Of a stretch of DNA of 64,000 bases, positions 18,300 to 27,385 are shown one piece after another (within the stretch, counting starts at the first letter, position 1; every line of letters begins with the position of its first letter). Made by a program: the position numbers and the translations under genes. The stretch lies in assembly GCF_017916325.1 (NCBI RefSeq), contig NC_090152.1:318001-382000 (forward strand), given 5' to 3'. Origin of the DNA: Leishmania martiniquensis (taxonomy: Eukaryota > Euglenozoa > Kinetoplastea > Trypanosomatida > Trypanosomatidae). The notes under the pieces were generated by a model. It saw nothing but the letters and a program-made list of their open reading frames with translations. It searched no databases and was not told where the DNA came from.

Positions 18300-21200
18300 C
18301 CGAGCCGCTAGTACGCTTCACAAAACCTTTTCCCTTAAGTCCATCCAACGAGGCGCGCCCTGGCCACCACCACCATGACCATTTCTTCCCCCCGGAGGCC
18401 CTTTGCCTGACCAAGAGGCCTCATACCAACTCTCTGGCCGCAAGTCACTTGTCACCTTTTCAGTCTGTCCACCCACGGTGGCAAGCGTTCCTACTTTACC
18501 AAACACACGCACACACCAGACCAACCACAGTCCGGCAGCTTTGCGGGTGTCACACGGCGCTGTGGCCCGTCATCCGATGGCACCAAATAGTATAACGCCG
18601 CATCCTACTACCACTTGCACATTGACCTTGTCAGCGTGTCTTTCCTGTACGAATGCCGAGAGCCGATGAGAGGGCGGCGCTTCCCAGGGCGCTACCTGGC
18701 ACAGAAAAAGTGCCGGCACTATCTGTGTAAGGCGCGGCGTTTCAACACGGCTCCAAGCCCCCAAGCCCCCCCCGCCGGCTTCTTTTGAGCCGTTGTAAGT
18801 CTCCCAGGTGGAGATGCACACCCTCTTCGCAAGCACAAACAAAGCATCTGCCTGTCGGCTTGGGAAACTCGCTAAAGCACAAAGTAACAGACGGAAGGCC
18901 TTTGCATATGTACAGAGGAACCTGGGGGGTAGTTATCTTTTGGAAACCGCTGGTTTGCATATTGGCGAGGGACGGGAGAAAACAAAAGGAGCAAAACCAA
19001 CACAATGAACTTCAGGAATTGCCCGCGCCCTCATTTTCCTCACCGAGTCGGTAAAAATCAGCATGGCTTCTGGTTTGCTGACGTTGTTCTGCATAAAGGT
19101 CCAATGCACCAAGCCTCGCGGCAATTCCGTAGCCATGCCTCCCCCCTCATGAAATCAACGCCCCCGCCCTAAATAGCCAATGGGCTAAAGGAATTGAGGG
19201 CCGTTCTCTCCTCTTCTTTCTTCGAGATGGAGTAGCCACCGTCTTTTTTTTCGACACCGCATCCCGCAAGCGCATATCCACAGCTTCTTCCTGGAAACCC
19301 ACTTTAAAGGCCCTGCAATCACATCGAAATGGGCTCAGCAATTGCCAGGGTGAATTTTCCACGGCGCCAAAGATGCGCCAAGATATAACCCGGCACCCCG
19401 CCCCCCATTTCAAAAGCATAACCAAACCCTTTCCAGGGCACTAAGCCATATCAAAGGAGCAAAAACGCTTAACAGGTTGGCGAAAGAGATTTTACAGGCT
19501 GTTTACCTGTAATTGAAAATATTTGTAACACGCTTACTGGTGTTTGAAGGCGAAAGAAGCCCCCCACTTCCTTTTTGGCATGCGGCGCACTGTGCCGGGA
19601 GATCCGTCGCAAAGCTAGTAAACCCAAAGCCTTCCAAAGCAATTTTTCGCGGTCGAGCCAAGCACTTATGGTAAAAAGAACCCCATTACCAGTGCACATA
19701 AAGCATGCCTCTTTCACTGTGAATTCTTTTTCCAAAATATTTACCCTCAACCACCGCGTTCTTTTCCACGGGTTTGTGGCTGCCGTTCTCCCGCGGGGCT
19801 TTTCGCACCTGAGCGTGGGTACGGGTGTTTGCGGTAACGCACTATTATTTAAAAGCACAGTTTTGCACCCACAGCCCGGCATACTATAAACATTCTGGGT
19901 TTGTTATCAGGTTTTTTCTGGGGGGCGTTTTTATACGGCGGCGGTGAAAGAAACCAGGTGGCAGCGCAGCTCGGCATGGAAAACTGGAAAGCGGGGAAAT
20001 TTTAGTCCAACCACAAAGAACGCAACCGGCTCACAAAACAGGTGGAGCTACGGGAAGGAGGCTAGCTCACTGAGGGGATTCCCTCTAAGAATATTCGTAT
20101 CCCCTACATTTCGGATGATCCGTCTGTTTTCTTCGGCGATAGCCTGCGGCGGATCCCGCACCCGGCCCGGCATAAAAAGCGCGCTTGGCGCGAAAGCCCA
20201 ACGGCTTTATCAGAGCAATTGGGGGCTAGCAACAAGAACGGTGGGCCAAAGGCCTTCCGCACCAATTCAATGATTTAAGAGAACCCGAAAAAAGTTTCTT
20301 TAGCTCCTAAAAATGCCGATATCAGCCACATTTAAAGACGGCTGCGGAGGCGGGGGGTCCCCCCTGCGTATGTAAGTAAGGCTTTTACAAAAATCGAAAA
20401 TAATGTTTCTTGGAAACAATTCCTCTGAAAAAATTGAAAGCGCATCGGCGGTTTAGTGGAAGAAACCAAAAAGACCCGGGCGCTTTTATTTGCCCGTAAA
20501 AGTGTTTTCCCTTCTTACGTAAGCAAACCAAATGGGTGCCCGAAGCCGCCACCGTATGGAAAGCGATTTTTCACCTCCCGCCTTAAGGTGGCTATAGGCC
20601 GGCCCCTAAACTTAGCTGGGCGTCACAAAAGCATGGGTTTCGCACACAGGGGCCCCAGCACTGATACTGGTGAACGCTGGCAAACTAGAAGGTTTTGGTG
20701 TAAAGCATTTTTTCGCGACCATGCGCGCATAGAAGGGGTTTGGCGCCAGCCGAGTTCCCCCCCTGCCTCACATATGTGCTGCTGCCAAATAATTCCCTTT
20801 GGAACTACTCAGGTTCTGCCGTTTCCGCCCCATCGGCTGGACAGCTGGAGAAGCCCATTGAAAAGATAGGCCGCCTTCGTGTGCTTTTCACGTTCCGCCA
20901 TGGTTGCGGCGGCGGCTTTGCGGCCAAGGGGGGCTGTGGCCGCTTCTTCTTCGTCGGGGCTGCTGGGGGCCTGGGGGGCCAAAAGCGCACGGCCCCCCAG
21001 GCCGGCGGCACCTTTAAGGAAGCAGCCCGCCCGCGAGCCCCTGGAGTGAAATAAAAAAAAGATCTTTTCCTTAAAATTTTATAGGGCGGCCTGCGCAGAA
21101 CGTTTGGGGAATGTGGGGCAAATTGGGGGTGTTTGGGGGCGGCCGCGCTTTCTCGCGGCGGAGGCCCCGCCGGTCTGTTTGTTCTGGCCGCGGGTCCCCA

Positions 21201-22080
21201 AATGCGCCGGGGGCCGGGGGCGGGGCGCGCCCTTGGCGCGGGCGGTGCGGCGCGGTCTTTTTTGGCCCGCGCAGGGCGCGCCCCCCCCCAGCCGCCCCTT
21301 CCCGGCAGAAGAAAGTTTGGAGAAACCCAAAAAGGGGAAAGGCAAGGGGCGCAAGGCCAACACCAGCATCAACGGAGGCGCGCCCAGAGTCGTTTGGTGA
21401 GACGGGGTGATATTAGTGGTGGCCGCTTTTTTGGTCACTATACTCTTTTTGGCGATGGCTAGGGGCATGGTTTTGGCGGCGCTTTGGAAATGGCTGGTGG
21501 TGGCTGGCGTGGGGGGCCTCGCTTCCTTTTGTGGCCCCCATCCACGCTATCCAGACGTATGGGCAGCATCCACCCTGGCTATCAATGGGGGCTTTGTCGG
21601 TATACTTACGGGCCTGCGAAAAAAGGTGACGGGGCGCGGGACGCCTTGAGACAGCTGAAAACACGACTGAAAAGCTTTGCTTTCAACAGCGGACGAAAGA
21701 AGTGTTTTTGTGATGCGCGTGGGCTTTTTTCCAGCATCCTCTCTGGTGTCCCGCAGCACTTGGGGTGCTTGGTGCCTGTAAAAAGTGCGCCGCGGGCGGT
21801 TTTGTGTGGTTTGTGGCGGTAAAATGTCGCCCTGCTAGTAACGAGGTGTGGGGGTGCGCGTCTTTTTGGTAACGCCGAGTGGCGGCTGGCTCCCACCAAA
21901 AAGGGGCCGTGTATACCCCTTGCGAAAGCAGTGTCTTCCCTTTTTATTTTTTTCCATTGTAGTGGCGCACCACGACGCTTTGTATGGATGGAATTTAAAG
22001 AAAGAGTGCGCTGTGAAATTTCGCACGGGGTGCTTGTTTGCCCGGCTTTCTGCTCGGGGCCATTCTCCTGCTCGGTAAAT
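18300..22080. other. Block of anomalous sequence, no gene recognised
   Basis: About 3.8 kb without the features seen everywhere else: no GA/CT or CA/GT tracts, no Leishmania-type coding frame, and very many short runs of 3-7 identical bases. Composition swings from A/T-rich (19480-19750) to extremely G/C-rich (20920-21330). Open frames are short, found on all strands and carry no domain. The change back to normal texture is gradual at about 22.0-22.3 kb and on the left at about 18.1-18.3 kb. It may be a poorly resolved consensus (long-read or gap-filled sequence), decayed mobile DNA, or genuine boundary DNA. I cannot tell which. Confidence 0.5.
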
Positions 22081-22486
22081 ATATGGGGTTCTGGTGGGAA
22101 AGTAATTTTCAAAGTGTATATGTTTGTATGTGTGTGTGCGGACAGGAAGCGTGAAGCTGAAACCTCTTCGTCCTTGAAGACAAAAAGAAACGGTAAACGC
22201 CTTCAACTTGCGAGGGGCACCGTCTTCTGCAGATCGTTTTGTCGGATGTTTCCGTGGACGGCGGAGAAAATCTCACGTCTCTTTTCCCTCTTTAGTCGCT
22301 GATGCCCTGTCAGAACGTGATCCTCCGTCGAAGCACCATTCATCCGTTGGCTCTACTTCACGAGACGGCTGAAAAGAGGCAGAGAGGCGAAGGTGGGAGA
22401 AAGGAACCTGCTCTCGAGTGCCCCTGGAAAGGGGGGGCTTGCATCCATGCGGCGCTGGCTGGCGGGCGTTGGGGTGTGAGAAAAAG

Positions 22487-22558
22487 CTTCCCGGCCGGGA
22501 ATTGAACCCGGGTCACCCGCGTGACAGGCGGGTATACTAACCACTATACTACCGAGAA
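22487..22558 (-). tRNA. tRNA-Asp (GTC)
   Basis: 72 nt on the minus strand. Acceptor stem TTCTCGG/CCGGGAA with one G-U pair, discriminator G, anticodon stem CGCCT..., loop with anticodon GTC at 22525-22523, and a T arm with GGGTTCAATTCCC, which also serves as the internal B box. The only tRNA of the three on the minus strand, diverging from the Ser and Ala genes. Confidence 0.95.
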
Positions 22559-22637
22559 CTCGATAGGTAGAAGACAGGGATTGCCATATACATGATGAGG
22601 TAAATGCTCGTTCACACATGAGCTGCTTCTCCAGCAA

Positions 22638-22718
22638 GCAAATGTGGCCGAGTGGTTAAGGCGCCTGCCTGCTAAGCAGGTGTGATCTCACGCGAAGGTT
22701 CGAACCCTTCCGTTTGCG
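22638..22718 (+). tRNA. tRNA-Ser (GCT)
   Basis: 81 nt. Acceptor stem GCAAATG/CGTTTGC, discriminator G, A-box TGGCCGAGTGG, anticodon stem-loop CCTGC-CTGCTAA-GCAGG with anticodon GCT, a variable arm of class II length, and T arm with GGTTCGAACCC (22697-22707). A TTTT terminator for RNA polymerase III follows at 22722-22725. Confidence 0.95.
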
Positions 22719-22775
22719 ACCTTTTCAGAGGTACACACGCTGAGCCCTCATTAGCGTATTAACGGCGAGGAGCGC

Positions 22776-22848
22776 GGGGATGTAGCTCAGATGGTAGAGC
22801 GACCGCTTAGCATGCGGTAGGTATTGGGATCGATACCCAACTTCTCCA
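22776..22848 (+). tRNA. tRNA-Ala (AGC)
   Basis: 73 nt. D arm TAGCTCAGATGGTAGAGC, anticodon stem-loop ACCGC-TTAGCAT-GCGGT with anticodon AGC, T arm GGGATCGATACCC. Acceptor stem GGGGATG/CTTCTCC contains one G-U pair and one T:T mismatch at its sixth pair. Five Ts (22850-22854) follow as the polymerase III terminator. Confidence 0.95.
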
Positions 22849-23190
22849 CTTTTTACTAGCGGAGTCAATCGCCTACGGAGAAGCGTGAGGGGGGTGAAGA
22901 GTGTCAGCCAAGTGAGAGCAGGGATATTGCACTCTGGTGCATGTGGACGAGAATTCATGTCTGCGGTTCCCCCTCGCCGGCATGCTCGCGCACGCCCACT
23001 TGCAGGGGTGTGCTGTCCTTTCCTCTTTCCCCACGTGCGTTCGCGTCATTGCGTAGGCGGTGCGGTAGATTCTCTGAGCGCGTATCCAAACAGAAGTCAG
23101 CTCGTAATGACATCCTTTTTTTTCGTCCATCTACGCGCTCACACTCTGCAAATAAAAGCATCACACACGAGATGTGCGCGCCACTCGGCG
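22849..23190. other. Spacer between tRNA-Ala and SIDER2-like copy D
   Basis: About 340 bp of mixed sequence, no gene seen. If RNA polymerase II comes from PLK leftward, this is the far end of its 3' flank. Confidence 0.4.
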
Positions 23191-23443
23191 CAGGCCCCGT
23201 CCACGTGCGCGTCGCCTGGCGCGACGCAGCCGTAGACACGCGGTCCCGCCGTGTGCCGGACGCGGCCATCGAAGCACAACCGCTGTCTCGAGCGATACCC
23301 ATCCACCCTCGCTTTGGAGGTCGCCCTCATCACGCCCATGCCGCAACGTGGCGCATCCTTCGAGGTCGCCTGGGCTCCCCTGCGCAGAGTGGTGAATGGG
23401 CCCCCGGAGATGGCACGTACGGGGGTGCCCCCCCGTCATTAGG
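23191..23443 (-). repeat. SIDER2-like retroposon, copy D (diverged)
   Basis: About 250 bp with the same order of blocks as copy B (CAGGCCC, CCGTAGACACGCGGT, CTCGAGCGATACCC, TTTGGAGGTCGCCCTCATC, CCCGGAGATGGCACG, CGTCATTAGG) but more diverged and missing the central 220 bp. Sense relative to PLK, starting about 92 nt after the PLK stop, hence probably in the PLK 3' UTR. Confidence 0.65.
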
Positions 23444-23534
23444 GGTCTAAAGCAATCTATAAAAGAAGCGGCGAGGAGGGCGTGGGTAATGCAGCCACTC
23501 GCAAAACACACGAGCACGCGAGTGTTGTCGTACT

Positions 23535-25628
23535 CTACAGGCAATGGTCGCGGATGACTTGGTACAGCACGCTCTTTGTGCTGCGCAGTCGCTCTGCTGC
23601 CTCCTCCCACTCCGTTGCCACCGTGCTCAGTGGCAGCGTGCGGCGGCGGCCCGACGGTGTTGTGTAGGTGACCACGCGCCACTCCGAGCTGAGGATGATC
23701 TCAGCGCCGTCCTCGAAGCACACCTGTACTGTCTTGTTCGACAGACGGAACACAAGCGCGCCGTCCACGCGCAGCCAGCGCTTCACGTACACAAAGTCGC
23801 TGGAAGCGTGCGGGTCGGTGGAGCGTGGCGGTGCCGCCGGCAGGAATGGCGAGCACGCCACCACCGCTACCCTATCCGGAGAGCTCTGCACGCGGCCGAG
23901 GTACGTCTTGAAGTACTTGGTCAGCGTCACCTTCTTCTCCAGCTCCGGTGGGTAGTTGTGCATGCTGAACACCTGCCGCTCGTCTTTCGCGAAGAGTCCA
24001 GTGCCGCCGTCGCGCGCCGGCATTTCGATCTTGACGCGCGCGTAATACTCCACACGATCCGTGATAGGCTCCCACACGATCTTAGTGGAGTCGTTGAAGT
24101 GGGCGCCGGTCTGGCCGGTGCTGAGGCGGTACGCCATGCCGTACTTCGACGAGAAGTCGGCGCACTGCGTCACCCACACCGGCGGCGGCGGCGCCTCGCT
24201 GTCAGCGACCTCGTTGCCGGCCGCGTCCCCGCACAGGGTCTGGTGCAGGCGGTCGTGCAGCGCCGTCAGCTGCTGCTTCTCCTCCTCGTCTGCGTTGGCG
24301 TCCTCGCGGCGCCGCTGCGGCGATGGCGCTGGGCAGCGCCCCGAGGCCGGTACCACTGCCGCCGCAGGTGCACAGCGTGGCGTCTCGCTGCGCGCGTGCG
24401 CGCCGACGCCGGGGAGCATCGCCGCCTGCATCCCCTGTTGCTGCTTGAGGTTCGCGAGGTGGCGCGGCGACGTCGGTGAGCCATGCGGCGGCGGCACGTT
24501 GGCGTTGATGGGCCGCAGCACCTCCCGCTGTGCGGGGGCACCCAACAGGTCCTTGCCGTACGGTGCCGGTAGCGCGTGGTGCATGTCCACCGCCAACCCG
24601 CGGCGCGCGCTGCGCGTGGCGGTGGCTGCTGCGGCCGTTGTCGGCACGGGCGCCACCGCGCCCGGGACCGGCAGGCCAAAGGATGCAAAGGACACTGGCG
24701 GCGTCAGCGGCGGCGGCGGCGATGATGAGAAGAAAGAGTGTTGGCGGATGTCCATTAGGGTGGGGCGGTGAGCCGGGCTGCTCTGCAGGATCTGTGTGAT
24801 GAGGTCGCGCGCATTGTCTGGCACGCTAGCAGGGAAATCGTAGCGGCACTGGCGGATGCGCTTGTACGTGGACTCCACGTCTTCCATCTGGAACGGCGGC
24901 TGGCCCACCAGTAGCGTGTACAGGATGACTCCGAGCGACCACGTGTCCACCTCGTAGCTGTGGCCGTGGCTTTTGTGGTCGATGATCTCAGGGGCGATGT
25001 AGTTTGGTGTGCCGCAGATGGTGCGTTTGCGCTCACCGTCGTATTGCAGCTCTGCGGCGAGACCGAAGTCGCCGATCTTGACATTGAGCTCTCTGTCCAG
25101 CATGATGTTGCCAGGCTTCAGGTCGCGGTGGATGACGCACTCGCTGTGCATGTACTGCATCGCCGAGAGGCACTGCAGCATCACATACTGTGTCTCCGCC
25201 ACGCTGAAGCGGCGCACCTTGAGCAGGTCCATCAGGGTGCCGTGGTCACACTTCTCCAACAGCATGTACACATAGTAGCGGTCGCGGAACGTGCGCAGGA
25301 ACTCGACGATGTGCTTGTGCTTCATGCGGCGGTGGATACTGATCTCGCTGTGCAGCTTCTGCAGTGTCTTGGGCTTCTCCAGCGACGCCCGGTTGACGGC
25401 CTTGAGGGCGTAGGTGCCGGTCTCGTCTGTCACCTCGTAGCACTTGGCGAAGCCGCCGCGGCCGAGCACGCGGCCACACTGGAAGCGGTGCAGCCGGCCG
25501 CTAGCGTCGATCTCGTAGATGCTGCTGCCGGGCTGGAATGTTGGTTTTGGAAGCTCCGACGTGGAAGCGGGTGCATCGATGGCCAGGGTGGGGCCGGTGC
25601 GGGCACCAACACGCTGCAGGCGTTCCAT
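23535..25628 (-). CDS. PLK: Polo-like kinase
   Basis: 697 aa. Kinase domain: glycine loop GRVLGRGGFAKC (52-63), lysine 76 in YALK, HRDLKPGN (167-174), DFG 187-189, activation-loop Thr203 in KRTICGTPNY, the same surroundings as the activating threonine of human PLK1. A disordered Pro/Ala/Arg linker follows, then two polo boxes: PB1 starts VWVTQCADFSSKYGMAYRL and PB2 contains FVYVKRWLRVDGALVFRL. In trypanosomatids PLK drives duplication of basal body, bilobe and flagellum attachment structures rather than mitosis as such. In PB2 the residues matching the His-Lys phosphopeptide pincer of PLK1 are Gly and Glu. ATG at 25628 is first in frame; a pyrimidine tract with a downstream AG near 25760 would give a 5' UTR of about 130 nt. 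Last protein gene before the tRNA break. Confidence 0.97.
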   Translation of the reverse strand: MERLQRVGARTGPTLAIDAPASTSELPKPTFQPGSSIYEIDASGRLHRFQCGRVLGRGGFAKCYEVTDETGTYALKAVNRASLEKPKTLQKLHSEISIHRRMKHKHIVEFLRTFRDRYYVYMLLEKCDHGTLMDLLKVRRFSVAETQYVMLQCLSAMQYMHSECVIHRDLKPGNIMLDRELNVKIGDFGLAAELQYDGERKRTICGTPNYIAPEIIDHKSHGHSYEVDTWSLGVILYTLLVGQPPFQMEDVESTYKRIRQCRYDFPASVPDNARDLITQILQSSPAHRPTLMDIRQHSFFSSSPPPPLTPPVSFASFGLPVPGAVAPVPTTAAAATATRSARRGLAVDMHHALPAPYGKDLLGAPAQREVLRPINANVPPPHGSPTSPRHLANLKQQQGMQAAMLPGVGAHARSETPRCAPAAAVVPASGRCPAPSPQRRREDANADEEEKQQLTALHDRLHQTLCGDAAGNEVADSEAPPPPVWVTQCADFSSKYGMAYRLSTGQTGAHFNDSTKIVWEPITDRVEYYARVKIEMPARDGGTGLFAKDERQVFSMHNYPPELEKKVTLTKYFKTYLGRVQSSPDRVAVVACSPFLPAAPPRSTDPHASSDFVYVKRWLRVDGALVFRLSNKTVQVCFEDGAEIILSSEWRVVTYTTPSGRRRTLPLSTVATEWEEAAERLRSTKSVLYQVIRDHCL

Positions 25629-27385
25629 GGCGGCGACGTGCGGATGCGTTTGGGGGGGGTATGGGATGCAGGTGAGAAGCGGTGGAGTCTAGAGGGGGAG
25701 GGTATGTGTGTCTGCGTGCGCCGGTCTATAAGTGGCAGTTGCGGTGTGCAAGTGCGCTTCTGTTCAGGGGTGGATGGGTGAGAGAGGGACTCTGTGCAGG
25801 CGCGCGGGGGTCTTCGTCGTAACACGCGCGGAGGGTTGCGCTTGTCAGATGATCACAGGCTGAATAAGGAAGAGGGGACCAGAGCGCGCGCGCGCGCGAC
25901 AGACGGGTATATGCGTATGAGCCTCGCGCACGGAGAATGGAGGGGCGGAGGAGGAGGTGTGTGTGTGTGGGGGGCGGGGGACGGGGAGCCTGATACAGTC
26001 AGTGTGGTGTAAACGGGAGTGCTCGTCTGCCTCCCTGTATGCTTCTGAATCTAGGTTGTCTGCAGCTCGTGCCTTTGGCGGGTGAGAGGGAGGGAGGGTG
26101 GGTTGTGTGCGGTCTATGGGGTGCAAGCGAAACGTGTGTGAAGGGGGGAAAGCGAAGATGTGGGGGGGGGCAGAGAGGGAGAGAGAGAGACCAAAAAGGG
26201 GGCGGCGGTATCCAACAGAAGCGAAGACGACACTGCATATATGAGCCTTTGTCACGGCGGAGGTGCTCATGTGGACGGCAGGAGGGAGAGAGGGATCGTG
26301 GTGGTGGTGGAGGGGAGGGGAGGGAAGAGCAGAGAGGGGGAGGGGGGCGACGGTGAAGGAGGTACATGATGTCAGGGCGGAGAAGCGCACGCCGGCAGAG
26401 AGCGAGGCAGAAGGGCCGAGGGAGGGGGGGTGAAGAGGCCCTATGTGACAGCGAAGGAGAACACCGGTGTGTGCGTGCGTGCGTGTGGTGGGAAAGGCAA
26501 AGAAGGTGCACTCGCGCTGCTACTTGACACCACACAGGCACACATACTCGAAGACGCGCGTGGCGTCACATCGATTTCTCGCCCGCTGCTGCCGCCCACT
26601 CTCGTTCTTCTTCGATAGACGGAAGCGCTGACATACGGTAGCGCCCTCGATCACACACACACACTCACGCAGATCTCCTTTCTTTACCCATCGAGAGGGG
26701 GGGGGAGGGAGAGGACGAGCGCGCCGAACTCCAAAGCCATGCGCGAGTAAGCGTCTTCGCCTCCGTCGATCTGCCCTCTGATGCGTCTGTGTGCGTGCGC
26801 GATGGCGCTGCTTACGCCGAGGCCGTGCCGGCAGGAATAAACTGTACCCTTCCTGCAAGGGCGTAGATACGTCTATATTCTGTGGTTGCGCACTGACGAG
26901 AGGGCGGCGCCGCATGACCACCCTCCCACCTTACTGCCTCGACGGCTGGGGGCACGAAGGGGGGAGGGGAGGCCCGGGAGGAGGCGAGGCTAATTCTGAA
27001 GGCGCGGACAGTGGCTATGACGAGAGAGTAGGGACCATAAGGTCGTTGGGATCCTCTCTCACAGACTCGATCGACCCCCCGACCGCGTCGCGCCGTTCAT
27101 GTCCCGCGGCGACGCGTGCAACGCGAGAGACGGGTACGCGGGGGGGGGGAGGGAGAGCGGGGGCGCTCATCATCGGCATTCTCTTTGTCTATGGCACGGC
27201 CTCGACATGGTGCACCCGTGAACCGCTTTGGTGTACGTGTCCGTGGAGGGGAACAGATGCGAGCCTCGAGCGAGGGCAGCACAGTGCAGCGCGAGAGAGA
27301 AAGAGGGGGTGGGGGAGGTAGGGAGGGGAGGCCAATCCTTTCTGCGTACGTGCATTCAAGTACAGTGCCGCAGTCGCCTCCAACC
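25629..27385. other. Long intergenic region upstream of PLK
   Basis: About 1.76 kb without a credible gene. Contains a (GC)n run at 25886-25898, GT tracts, and G-runs near 25920-25985, 26160-26175 and 26330-26347. Minus frames here (25845-26390, 25999-26541) are Pro/Ser/His-rich translations of pyrimidine tracts and are not genes. Confidence 0.5.

Noticed and set aside
18260..18300. A single CCCTAA (telomere-type hexamer) near the edge of the anomalous block
   Set aside because: One copy only, expected by chance; no array.
21079..21468. GC-rich open frames in the anomalous block, several overlapping
   Set aside because: All frames stay open because of extreme GC content; none shows a domain, and the consensus itself may be unreliable.
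22849..23190. Search for a 5S rRNA or snRNA gene beside the tRNAs
   Set aside because: No stretch resembling the 5S start or conserved loops was found near the cluster.
23544..24479. 311-codon plus-strand open frame antisense to PLK
   Set aside because: It mirrors the GC-rich codons of the PLK C-terminal half and has no domain character of its own.
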